Shown: positions 23,501 through 32,818 of the stretch, in pieces | Layout: each line of letters starts with the position of its first letter | How positions within the stretch are numbered: position 1 is the stretch's first letter | Assembly (NCBI RefSeq): GCF_947179165.1 | Contig: NC_077244.1 | Coordinates: 75,066,144-75,130,143, forward strand | Origin: Solanum dulcamara | Lineage: Eukaryota > Streptophyta > Magnoliopsida > Solanales > Solanaceae | Direction of reading: 5' to 3' | DNA length: 64,000 nucleotides | The notes under the pieces: generated by a model | The model's database searches: none | Told to the model about the DNA's origin: nothing | What the model saw: the letters and a program-made list of their open reading frames with translations, nothing else | Translations under genes and position numbers: made by a program

Positions 23501-23778
23501 TCTGCATTCCACGTGCTTTGCCCGTGCCTCACCAGCACAACCCTTTTCGCCACCTTTATCGCCGGAAATTCCAAACCCTTTAAACCCAGTAATTCCTTCC
23601 GCCCCTCTTTCTCCTCTTCCGATGATGATTTATCGATTTCTTGAGCAACACTTGAAGAAGACCGTACCATTGCAAATAAGGGTCTGTTTGGATTGTGTAA
23701 AGGCAAATTCTTGGGTGGTTTTTGGGTGAATAAATGGTGGGTTTGGTTGAAGAAAGAGCTTGCAGCTATGGAGTACAT
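11553..23778 (-). CDS. 2-carboxy-D-arabinitol-1-phosphatase-like protein (two histidine-phosphatase domains), nine exons
   Basis: Exons by descending coordinate: 23778-23387, 15251-15146, 14955-14739, 14651-14533, 13952-13854, 12660-12607, 12520-12422, 12331-12224 and 11927-11553. They total 1569 nt and join in frame to 522 residues plus stop. Residues 80-91 are [12 protein letters not shown], the RHG signature of histidine phosphatases (phosphoglycerate-mutase superfamily); E159 lies in REIDLYSFQ and H226 in VVAHNAVNQ, completing one catalytic set. A second, diverged domain starts at IVLVCHG (298-304), with Cys for Arg, and has VGHPALH near 452. The order and the end [10 protein letters not shown] match the Arabidopsis protein annotated as probable 2-carboxy-D-arabinitol-1-phosphatase, as I remember it, which would release carboxyarabinitol and phosphate in the chloroplast. 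The Ser/Pro-rich N-terminus looks like a transit peptide. All introns are GT-AG except the last (12223-11928), which starts GC. Intron 1 (23386-15252) hosts nested retroelements in antisense orientation. The true substrate is not shown by sequence. Confidence 0.88.
14190..14283 (+). mobile_element. Degenerate SINE/LINE 3' tail in intron 4
   Basis: The stretch GTAGTGAGGATTAATATTTA, then AACTAGCTTATGATTCGAGG, ends in a (GTT)n run. It resembles a worn version of the Solanaceae LINE/SINE 3' tail. It lies between exons 4 and 5 of the phosphatase-like gene, opposite to its coding strand. No target duplication was found. Confidence 0.45.
15993..18164 (+). mobile_element. Gypsy-type LTR (2.17 kb) inserted in the Copia element
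   Basis: Starts TGTAATGACCCATTATGTCG and ends GGGTCGTGACA, the usual TG...CA ends. It is followed at 18168-18179 by TTGGTATCAGAG, a primer-binding site of the initiator-tRNA-Met type. Only about 25 bp of internal sequence follow before Copia coding resumes, so this is not a clean solo LTR but an LTR plus the start of the internal region. The LTR holds a 33-bp tandem repeat (17335-17500). Copia codons expected between NDGSI and PMNVIRK seem lost at the junction. No target duplication was recognised. Confidence 0.75.
17335..17500 (+). repeat. 33-bp tandem repeat, about five copies, inside the Gypsy LTR
   Basis: The unit is close to ATATTTGGATCGGGTGTCAC followed by GTTCCGACACGGT, repeated five times with few changes. 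Because 33 is divisible by three, both strands give repetitive open frames ([11 protein letters not shown] on the plus strand). These are not real proteins. Confidence 0.85.
18190..18890 (+). pseudogene. Copia integrase, frameshifted
   Basis: [26 protein letters not shown] and [11 protein letters not shown] are the Copia integrase core with two of the acidic catalytic residues in context. The frame shifts twice near 18520-18570, between SDNGREFF and [15 protein letters not shown]. It continues to [13 protein letters not shown], where the SINE/RTE tail is inserted at 18773. The protein cannot be made whole. Confidence 0.85.
18773..18883 (-). mobile_element. SINE/RTE tail inserted in the Copia integrase-reverse transcriptase region
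   Basis: The 111-bp insert begins with (CAA)n on the plus strand and contains CCCACACCGTGGGGTCTGGG and GTGTACGCAGACCTGA, which is the inverse of the tail at 7063-7182. It is flanked by a perfect 16-bp direct repeat AGCCTGACCTATCCTA (18757-18772 and 18884-18899). With one copy of the duplication it adds 127 bp and shifts the Copia frame. Confidence 0.88.
18900..21047 (+). pseudogene. Copia reverse transcriptase and RNase H, broken
   Basis: Coding resumes after the inserted tail as [20 protein letters not shown], with a variable linker to about 19510 and a stop at 19510-19512. Reverse transcriptase (19522-20271) has [43 protein letters not shown] and the catalytic [12 protein letters not shown]. 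RNase H follows in other frames with [19 protein letters not shown] and [14 protein letters not shown]. At about 20227-20255 the frame is lost at a short deletion between two copies of GATGCATCAAA, and another shift lies near 20757. It is inactive as it stands. Confidence 0.88.
21011..21364 (+). repeat. Probable 3' LTR of the Copia element
   Basis: Follows directly after the polypurine tract. It has a TATA-like TATATAAATAGATAG at about 21203 and CT-rich sequence beyond it, as in a compact plant Copia LTR. It would start TATTAGAGAG (TGTTAG if one base has changed) and end near TTTTAACA. The exact end is uncertain since there is no 5' LTR to compare. Confidence 0.5.
21365..23124. other. Distal part of intron 1, no element recognised
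   Basis: Intron sequence of the phosphatase-like gene between the Copia element and exon 1. Frames at 21474-21907 and 22465-22824 show no domain and no coding-like composition. Confidence 0.5.
23125..23250. mobile_element. Possible LINE fragment in intron 1
   Basis: The GC-richer stretch with GAGCTCGGTCACATTGCCGG and AAGCCCAGATAAAGGAGGAG resembles a recurrent leader phrase of plant LINEs ('aagcccggataaaggaggagg') as I recall it. It stands out in base composition from the surrounding intron. The strand and family are not settled. Confidence 0.4.
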
Positions 23779-24269
23779 ACTGAAAATTTCTTCGATTTTT
23801 TTTCTTCTTTTTTCTGAAAATGGTTATATTTTTGGCGCTAAAAGACAGTGGAATTTTTAGTATTTATTTATGTGGTTACCGTTTGGTTTGATTCGATAAA
23901 ATCAACTATAGCAACAAAGGATGTTAGCCCGACACGTGTTAATTTTATTCCTCTATTTTTTATTTTAGTTTTATTTTCATAATGGACTGTTTATTTTTTA
24001 TTTTAAAAAAGAAATTTCAAATGTGCCATCAAATTTCTAATTTTATTTTTCGTTAATAGTTAGAATCAAATGAATCGGTGTTGCTACAAATCATCTATGT
24101 TCTTATTTACCTGCAAAAATTTGGGATAGCTTTTTACAAATCTATACTTCAAATGTGTCTATTGTGGAGGGGATGTCCATATACATCCACCTTCATAAAC
24201 AATAAACACCCAATAATTTTTGTGGTGTGGGAATATATTTCACCTTTTTCTGTTTTTAAAATTAATTAT
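23779..24269. other. Promoter side of the phosphatase-like gene
   Basis: T-rich DNA upstream of the minus-strand start at 23778. The segment just above 23778 (TTTTTTTCTTCTTTTTTC on the plus strand) is a purine-rich leader on the coding strand. No clear TATA box was chosen. Confidence 0.4.
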
Positions 24270-24445
24270 TAGTGGTGAAATCAAAATTTACGTTAAAGAA
24301 ATTTAAAATATAAAAAAGTAAATATCCGAAAAAAATTAAATGAAGTTCAATATTTATTATATATATATATAAAAATATTTTTAATCATATATAAATAATA
24401 TAATTTTTCATGAACCCTCGAGCGTGCCTAGCTCCGCCGCTATTA
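24270..24445. mobile_element. Degenerate MITE remnant (hAT-like type)
   Basis: Shares the phrase TAATCATATATAAATAATAT with 50760-50950 and ends CATGAACCCTCGAGCGTGCC then TAGCTCCGCCGC, the typical end of a common Solanaceae MITE. Confidence 0.5.
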
Positions 24446-25090
24446 GCTATCATGTGAAGATTTCCAACTACTATTAGTAATTGATGTAGAATATTCTGAA
24501 TTGAGTAAATGATACTTTCTAGTAGTACCATTCTATGTTATCATTGTTATTAAATCGTGATTTCACCTACCCCTTTTACAAGGTAAAATAATTCTATTAA
24601 GCATAATTATAGTTATGAACAGTAACATTTTCTAATTACAATCGCGTTCAGACCATTTTGTATGAAATAATGTTGTACCCCAACCCAAACCCCACCTCTC
24701 ACATACACACTCCCATATTTAATTTAATTAAATGCTCTCTTTTAAGGATCAGACTGCCTATCTTATCTCTAAATTCCACCTGCATGCACACACTTCAAAA
24801 TCTAATTTAATTTTACAGCTAAAACTATGTGACATGATAATGGGCAACTTGCGTACCTATCATTTATGTTTTGAAATATGTTTTGTTTGATTGAATAAAA
24901 TTTTCTCAAGCTTCTTAATAAATGGGAAAATGATTTTTCTTAATGGAAGCAAAAAAAATAAATTATTTAAACAATACCTATCTTTCCACTTACCTAATCC
25001 CTTCTACCCCTTTCCCTCGACTATTCCACTCCAACCACACCGAGGCCCCATTTCCCATCCCCTTTCACTTTTATAGTGTTTTATTAGATT
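24446..25090. other. AT-rich intergenic DNA
   Basis: No gene or clear element is seen. C-rich patches near 24670-24710 and 25000-25060 carry short frames without any domain. Confidence 0.45.
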
Positions 25091-25092
25091 AT

Positions 25093-25215
25093 ATATACGT
25101 GCTCTTGAGATAATATTTTTTTACTTACTTACTAAACACTGAAAAATAAGTAAGAAATCAACTAAGAAAATATATTTTATGAAAAATATTATCATTGGTA
25201 CCAAGCACGTACACC
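25093..25215. repeat. Imperfect inverted repeat, possible small MITE
   Basis: TACGTGCTCTTGAGATAATA at the left pairs imperfectly with TATTATCATTGGTACCAAGC and ACGTACA at the right, enclosing about 60 bp. No target duplication was defined. Confidence 0.4.
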
Positions 25216-25266
25216 CTTAGCTCATTTCATGTCCATTAAGAAAAGTATAAAGTTTAGGAGAAAATA

Positions 25267-25453
25267 TATTCCATTAGAAGGTGTTTGGATTGTCTTGTTT
25301 TAACTAGCTTTTGATTTTTTATTTTTTATTTTATTTTTGGAGGTATTTAAGAAGGACAAAAGGTGTTTTGAGTACCAACTTTCATGCCAAAAAGAACAAA
25401 AATGAGAACTTTTAGCTCATAAGCAACTTAAAATAAGTCAATCGAAACACACC
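25267..25453. mobile_element. Probable hAT-type MITE
   Basis: Starts GGTGTTTGGATTGTCTTG and ends AAAATAAGTCAATCGAAACA then CACC, giving imperfect inverted ends of the common 'GTGTTTGG' plant MITE type. It belongs to the same broad class as 53985-54245 and 60902-61170. Confidence 0.45.
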
Positions 25454-25596
25454 CTAAATTATCCTTATTTGTTCCATGTTTTTTTTTCTTTTTAAAATTG
25501 AGCACTATATAGAAGAAGTGGTTCTTTAATATAAGAATATAGTTGAAACAATTTCTATTTTTGTCTTCAAATTCTAATGTGATACTTATTTTGAAA

Positions 25597-25681
25597 TATA
25601 TATATATATATATATATATTAACCCCATGTTGTGGGATTTTACTGAATTATTGTTGTTGTATATATATATATATATATATA
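25597..25681. repeat. Two (TA)n tracts around a short SINE-tail scrap
   Basis: A (TA)n run at about 25597-25618 and another at about 25660-25681 enclose CCCCATGTTGTGGGATTTTA and a GTTGTTG end, which matches the last part of the SINE/RTE tail seen at 7063-7182. Confidence 0.6.
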
Positions 25682-26225
25682 TTGCTAAAAATTGACACTT
25701 ATTTTAAGACGGTGGAAATAAGTGACAAGATTATAAGAAAATTCTTATGACTTCTTGAAACTTAAAGAGGCAATTTCCACGTGCTCCCTAAACTTTTAAG
25801 TGTTAACTTATACTAAGAAAAAGGAAACTGCTTAGATTTTTGAGAAAAAAACAATTGTCAATTAAAAAACTAAGCAAGCTCATAGCCTCCTAGAAGTTGT
25901 GTCCAAGTCAATTTGATCCAAAGCGTAGTTGAAATTTTATGTTATTTTTGACCCATTGGACACGTTTCAAAACATTTTTATAATAGTATGTTAAAGAGCC
26001 TCTACATTAAAAGAATGATCCAAGAAAAGGAAAGGAAACTGCAAAGTAACCAAACAATACTTGTGTCTGCTAAGGAAATTTCAACAACAATTAACAACTC
26101 TTAACCACCTTCTGTTTTTTTTAATAATCTGACAAAAATACATGTACCGTGAAAAATTAATATAATACCGAACCTAATAAATATTGATTAATCTAAGACT
26201 TGGGAAAATAATATATTATTAACAC

Positions 26226-26226
<1 letters not shown>
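25682..26226. other. AT-rich intergenic DNA
   Basis: No gene or clear element is seen. Confidence 0.45.

Positions 26227-26266
<40 letters not shown>
26227..26266. repeat. (AAT)n microsatellite
   Basis: About 40 bp of uninterrupted AAT repeats. Confidence 0.85.
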
Positions 26267-26384
26267 TAAGTTCACATTAACACACTGAATCTAGTACCCT
26301 TGGGCCTTGCTCAATGTATTTTCTAGAATTTATATGCCTTAATTTACATTATAATTCTATTTATAAAATAATATTTATCTATGC

Positions 26385-28656
26385 CCCGATTATCAAGTGG
26401 AATCTCACAAGTGAGGTCTAGAGAGGGTAGGATGTACGCAGACCTTACCACTACCTTATAAAGATAGAGAGGCTGTTTCTGAAAGACCCTCGACTCGAAA
26501 GTCACAGTTCCAAGTACGAGAGAAAAAAAACAATATATATAGCATAAAGAAAAAAGAAAAAAAATAAAGTAAAAATATAAATATAAATAAAAATAAAAAT
26601 AAAAATAAAATGTAATGCAAAATTTATAAGACAAGAACAATAACTATAGCAAAGTATTGCAATAATCAAAGGCTATAGCAACACAACTATAAAGGCACGC
26701 TTAGACCTATGACCACCCTAAACCGACACACGGTAAGACACCATTCTACCCCTACTAGCCTTCTACCCTAATTTAAGACCTCCACTCTTTTCTATCTAAG
26801 GTTATGTCCTCGATGATATGGAGTATCGTCGTATCTTGTCTAATCACCTCTCTCCAATACTTTTTCGATCTACCCCTACCCCTCCGCATAGCCCCAAATC
26901 CAACCGGCCGTACCTCCTAACTGGGGCGTTGACACCCCTCCTTTGCACATGCCCAAACCATCTCAATCTCGCTTCTCTCATCTTTTCGACCACGGATGTC
27001 ACTCTCACCTTTTCCCGAATAATCTCATTCCTGATCTTATCACTCCTAGTGGTCCACACATTCATCTCAGCATCCTCATCTCCGCAATATGTATCTTCTG
27101 AACATAAGAGTTCTTTATTGGCCAGCACTCCACTCCATATAACAACGCTGGTCTAACAACCATTCTGTAGAACTTACCTTTAAGTTTAGGCGGTACCTTC
27201 TTATCATACAGGACTCTAGAGGCTAGCCTCCATTTCAACTATACTGCCCCAGTGCGATGCGTGACATCATCATCGATGTCCCCACTACTCTAGATGATGG
27301 ATCCAAGATATTTAAAGTTTTCTGTCTTGGATAGGTTGGGTGGCAGGCCTCACTTCCCTACCCTCTTCATCCATCGCAACACTAAATTTGTACTCCAAGT
27401 ATTCTGTTTTGGTCCAGCTCAATTTGAACCCTTTAGACTCCAGCGTTTGTCTTCAAACCTCCAATCTATCATTAACTCTGTCCCGAGTCTCATCAATCAA
27501 AACTATATCGTCCGCAGATAGCATACACCATGGAACCTCCTCTTGAATAGACTATGTCAGCTCATCCATCACCAAGGCAAAAAGAAAAAGGCTCAACACC
27601 AATCCCTAGTGTAGTCCTACCTCAACAGGAAAATGCTCTGAGTCACATCTCACCGTCCTAATCCGAGTTTTGGCTCCAACATACATGTCCTTTATCGCCC
27701 TAATATACACCATCGGGACACCTTTAGTATCAAGACACCTCTAGAGAACATCCTTAGGAACTTTGTCATAAGCCTTTTCAAGGTCAATGAACACCATATA
27801 GAGATCCCTTTTTCTTTCTCTAAATTTCTCCATCAATATCCGCATAAGATGGATTGCTTCAGCAGTCGACTGTCCTTGCATGAATCCAAACTGGTTCTCT
27901 AAGATTGACACTCCTCTCCTCACCCTCATCTCCGTCATTCTCTCCCTAATCTTCATAATGTGGCTTAGTAGTTTGATACCCTATATTTATTACAGTTTTG
28001 GATATCACCCTAATTCTTGTACAATGGAACCATAGTACTCCACCTCAATTCATCAAACATCTTAGCAATCTTTAAAATAACATTAAACAACTTAGTCAAG
28101 CACTCCAAACCTGCCTTATCAGTGCTCTTCCAAAAGTCCACTAGAATCTCATCGATCCCTATCGCTCTCTCCCTCCTCATCTGCTAACAACACATCTAAC
28201 CTCATCAACCTTAAAACACCTGCAGTACCTAAAGTCTCAAAGACTATGAGAGTATGCCAAATCTCTCAGTACAATGTCTCTGTCTCTTTTTTCATTTAGG
28301 AGTCTGTGGAAGTAAGTTTGCCACATTTGCTTGATAGGGGTCTCATCCACTAACACTTCACCTTCCTAGTCTTTGATGCACTTTACTAGATCCAGATCGC
28401 TTGCTTTTCTCTCTCTCGCTTTGGCGAGCATATACAATCTCTTATCCCCACATTTTCCCCCTAACTCGACATACATGCGTTCAAAAGCTGTCATCTTAAC
28501 ACTGGTGACTACCGACTTCGCTTCCGTCTTTACCTTCTTATAGATATCTTTAAGCCTATTCTTCTCCTCAAAGCAGTAAAGTAATGAAGAGCTTTTTGGG
28601 TCTAATTTTCTGTCTATTGTTACTATAAATTTTATAATCAGTTTTTTCAAGTTCAC
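26385..28656 (-). mobile_element. RTE-type LINE, 5'-truncated and decayed
   Basis: Read on the minus strand, the pieces are in order. 28656-28366 has AFERMYVELGGKCGDKRLYM and AKARERKASDLDLVKC. 27956-27741 has ENQFGFMQGQSTAEAIHLMR and DLYMVFIDLEKAYDKVP of the RT palm. About 27540-27340 has MLSADDIVLIDET, the RT active-site motif with Ser for the usual Phe, next to a stop codon. 27128-26844 has [20 protein letters not shown] and [10 protein letters not shown] of the C-terminal region. The 3' end (26385-26510) carries the inverse of the SINE-shared tail, and an A/T-rich stretch of about 110 bp lies before it. The endonuclease domain is missing. Stops and shifts throughout make it inactive. Confidence 0.85.
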
Positions 28657-28660
28657 TCAT

Positions 28661-28710
28661 TATGCGATATCCTATTAAAGATCGTTATGCGATATCCTAT
28701 TAAAGATCGT
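28661..28710. repeat. Exact 25-bp tandem duplication
   Basis: TATGCGATATCCTATTAAAG followed by ATCGT occurs twice in a row (28661-28685 and 28686-28710). It lies directly beyond the truncated 5' end of the RTE LINE. No third copy was seen at the LINE 3' end, so it is not a plain target duplication. Confidence 0.9.
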
Positions 28711-31700
28711 TAGTTTAATTTGGCATTCCTAATAAATACGAGGTGTCATTTTGATGCACCAATTAAATTTTGTGTATAGACAAACATACACGTACATGAA
28801 ATGTAATACAAAGACACACAATTCACAAACACACATGAAAACCTAATATACAAGATATCATTGTTATCACTATCTGGCCAGTTCGGTTAGGTGGGACAAC
28901 AAATATTATGGTGTAAAATCATCATATATAATATAGATCAAGACTTCAAAATAGCTAGTGAATTTAAGAGTCCTAAATTAATCATAACTTTTCATAATTA
29001 CAGTCACTAATTAAATAGTATTAAGGATGGAGGAGATTGGGCCTAGCTAGCTAGGTGTGACATTTTGGTTGTAGGTAAGAATATCTAGGGAAATTGAGGC
29101 ACTATATTTATTCGAAATAGCGATAGTTTAAAAATATTATATAATATAGCAATAGTTTGAGATTTACTAATAGATATGTGCGAAAATACTTATTTTCTGT
29201 GTGAATATAATTAGGCAAAAATATTATATGTTCAATTTATTAAGTGTGCAAATAAAACATATTTAAACAACTTAATGTCCCAAAAAGGCTTGAATATTAA
29301 TATTCCCCTTTCGTGATATGCTTCACCACTAGAAATTAGAATTTACATCACTAGGCTTACCCGTAATTGATAAATTAAAATAGATTTTTTGTTTTTTAAC
29401 ACTTAAAAGAGTTGTGTTAGGCAGATTAGCAAGTTGTACGTCCTTGCATAATTTAAATTTGATCTAACCTATTTTGATAACAATAAATGTTGAGCGATTC
29501 GAATCACAATTCGTTAATTGCATTTGAATCGTCTTAGCCTCGTATTTATGATCACCAAACTCGATTATTTAATTAATGAGTAATCCTAATGTAGGCGAAT
29601 GTGATTAAGGATGAGTAATCCTAATATAGGCGGATTTGATAAAGAATTGGATATGCAGAAAATGATACTTCTTTTTTTTTAATCCTTCCTAGGAACTTTC
29701 ACCATTTTGCTCTCTTGATAACTCGAACCCACAATCTTAAACTTGGAAATAAAAAGTATGTGCCACGTGAACAACCTCCTCTCGTCACAAAAATAGTACT
29801 TCAAGATTCGTTATATGTCTAATACTTTTGTTCTTCTCGACATTGTTATTTTGACACAAATTTTTAAATTCTTTCTTTAAAAAAGAAACATTTCAAGAAT
29901 ATCAGTTGGTCTAAATGAATTTCTAAATTTACAGATTATTGATATATATTTAATCAAATTCTTATTGGTGATTATTTATAATTAAAAATGACATTATGAA
30001 AATTCTTTTACACAAGTAGCTTGATCTTCACTTGCAAAAATGGCAAGAAGTCAACAAATCTCATGGCATATCTGGTATTTTAAAATCAAGAAATTGGCTT
30101 ATAAAAATTAGGTGTGAGAGATATGTAACGGTAAATATATTTTTATGTTTAATTGTTAACGAATGAAATTAATAAACTATTTTTCATAATTCAACATTTT
30201 ATATTTATTTTTACTTATTTACTATTTTAAAAATAAAATTTTATTTTTATTTGTCACTTTTAACATATCAAAAAAATATTTATTTATTTTTTATATTTTA
30301 TCTTTAATATTAATTACTAATTCCTCTAATTATTTTTAAAATCTATTAAATATTATTTAATAAAAATAGTATAGTAAAATAATCATGTAAGTCATTATTT
30401 TTAAGAAATATACCAAATACAAATACAACAAGAAATATCATATTTGAGCTTTTTCCCAAATTATAATGAAAACCTTTCTTTTGGAGTAAGATTTCACCCA
30501 CTCAAATATTGACAGCTGTCTTTCACCCAATTCTTCCCCTCGTCCCTAACAATGTATTTTTGAAAAATAAAGGCCGACTTTTTACTTTTCCCTTAAGTTT
30601 GTGATGTAGTGTATTTACCTCCTTAAGTTTTCCTCCAATCTTGTGGTGTACAAGGCATTAACTTTTTCCTTAAGCTTGTGATGTAGTGCATTTAACTTCT
30701 TTCTAAGTGTGAGGTTTAGTGCAATTAACTACCTCTCATATTTGTTTTGTTGACGTTTGTCATATCCAGATATTGAAGCAATGCTTTATTATAATAATGT
30801 AATTATATATTTTTTTTTATCGTGTTATTGGTGGATTAAAAGAGACAAAACATGAGTTAACTAAATTTAAAACTATATGTTGAGATATTAAAATTTGAAT
30901 AAATATAAAATTCTAAATCAATAATTTTAAAAGTACACAACAAAATCACTATTACATATTTTAAAAGCTGAAGTCATAAAATTAAAGTCTTTAAAGTAAT
31001 AATTTTAGTGAATGGTGATAAATTCCTCTTTGTACTATTTTGTTGAGCTAGCATGTTTATTTTAGGTTTAAAAAAGGAAAAAAGATACTGCTCATATTAG
31101 ACTCTTTTATTATAACCAAGTAATAATTTAAATATAGTTTTCGCATGCCCTTTGCTCCTTTAATCACAATATATTCATTTTCTTTTTGAGTCCCTTCACA
31201 TTTACCTCTCTCTTGCAAGCCTTTTATTTTCTAACCACCACTATGTGCTTGAATCACTTTCCATTAATTAATAATCTCAACAACCTAAATCACCTTTAAC
31301 TACTATATTAGTTATTGGTATTTGGCTACATAATTGGGTGCACTAATATGTACTCCATGAGCTTCTAAAACTTTTTGTCATTGTTCTTCCTTACTCAAGC
31401 TAAGTTTACTTTTAGATGACAAGGTCTGAATTTAAATAAAATATATGATCAGTAAAACAATATGTTTGGAACTTGAATAGTTATTATTGTAGTTAAAAGA
31501 CAAAACAATTAACCATCGATGCCGAAATTTTAGGATTGAAAATCCAATTGTGATTCTGAGTACCTAAATTCAAAAATCCGTTGTTACCATACAAAAAAGA
31601 ACATAACAATATTGTCATCTATACATATATTTCAATGTTGAAATTTGAAAAATTCAATTTTTAATATTGTGTTTGTACATGCATTTTACAGTATCAAAAA

Positions 31701-32051
31701 TTTAAAATTATGTTTAGACATGTATTTTACAAAGCACTCATTTGATCATAGATTGTGAAATTGAAACTTAAAAATTTATGATTTTTGAAATTTAAAGTTG
31801 TATTCGGACATACATTTTACTTGAATTCAGTTTTAAAACCTTATCAAACATATATTTGAAAATATATCTTCAAAATCCGATCCAAAATTTATGATTAAAC
31901 ACTAGTGAAATAACATGTAAACATAATACATACACATGCCTTTTAACTTGGCTTCAAGTGTCATCTTGAGTATACACAAGTAGACACTTAAACTTGTATA
32001 AAATTGAACAAATAGACACATACATTCTACATGAAATAATATGCGTCCTAC
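28711..32051. other. AT-rich intergenic DNA
   Basis: No gene is seen in about 3.3 kb. Notable patches: degenerate repeats of the phrase CTTAAGTTTGTGATGTAGTG at about 30590-30735, and a loosely repeated ACATGTATTTTAC-like phrase at 31670-31820. The segment around 31960-32035 together with the part after 32341 looks like an older element split by the MITE at 32052. Confidence 0.45.
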
Positions 32052-32332
32052 CAGGGGCGGAACTAGAGGGGTGCGAGGGGTGGCGACCGAACCCCCTTCG
32101 TCGGAAAATTGCACTATATATATATTGCAAATTTGTTTATTCATGTACAAATATAATTTTTGCATCCCCTTAACAAATGGAGATTGTGGATTAGTGGATA
32201 AGGTGTTTGTGATTGAACTTGCGATCGTGGGTTCAATTCTCAACAATGACACATATTTTTACTTTTTTCATCCAGTTTCTTATTTTTTAATTTTCTTGAA
32301 CCCCCTTATCAAATATTCTGGTTCCGCCCCTG
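32052..32332 (+). mobile_element. hAT MITE with tRNA-like internal boxes, copy 1
   Basis: Ends CAGGGGCGGAACTAGAGG and TTCTGGTTCCGCCCCTG are inverted repeats, flanked by a perfect 8-bp duplication CGTCCTAC (32044-32051 and 32333-32340), the hAT length. The interior has TTAGTGGATAAGG (32191-32203) and GGTTCAATTC (32230-32239), which resemble the A and B boxes of a Pol III tRNA promoter at tRNA-like spacing. The second copy is at 38215-38493. It encodes no transposase; the open frame across it is not a gene. Confidence 0.88.
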
Positions 32333-32579
32333 CGTCCTACATGACAAAATTTAAATAAGTTCGAGTGTAACTCGCGTGAACCATCATGTATAACATTTAT
32401 TTGTTTAACTTCATACAATCATAAGTGCATAGCTATTTGTGCACGTCCAAAATTAATGGACATTATTTTTGTAAAACAAAGTTAAAAGTACACATAAAAC
32501 ATAAAAAATGAATAAATTATATACTAATGTATTTATTACATGTAGAGAAATACTAGTAGGAGAAGAGAAAAGGGTCGGA

Positions 32580-32676
32580 GGTAGGTGTAAGATTGACCCA
32601 AGACCATCGCACACCACTATTTTCTCAAGTCTTCTGTAAGCATGATTACCTACAAGTCCCCACACTAATATATAAA
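32580..32676 (+). promoter_or_regulatory. Promoter of the arogenate dehydratase gene: AC elements and TATA box
   Basis: TATATAAA at 32669-32676 lies 150 bp before the ATG, followed by a CT-rich leader, so it is a good TATA box. GGTAGGT at 32580-32586 is the inverse of ACCTACC, the AC element bound by R2R3-MYB activators of phenylpropanoid genes. ACCTAC at 32648-32653 is a second partial match just upstream of the TATA box. Use of these sites is inferred. Confidence 0.6.
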
Positions 32677-32818
32677 CCCCCTTTCCCTTCTTTTATTTCT
32701 CAGCTTGCACGTTCCCTTCCTAAAAGAGAACTACAAGCTTCAATTTAATTACTCTCTTCCTTTCATTTCGTTCATCAAATTTATAGATTCACTCTCAATT
32801 TAACGACATAAAATCAAA

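Noticed and set aside
26818..27546. Plus-strand frames opposite the RTE LINE
   Set aside because: Antisense to the recognised reverse transcriptase pieces.
32041..32358. 105-residue plus-strand frame and the similar frame at 38286-38519
   Set aside because: Both lie across copies of the same hAT MITE; similarity is due to the transposon.
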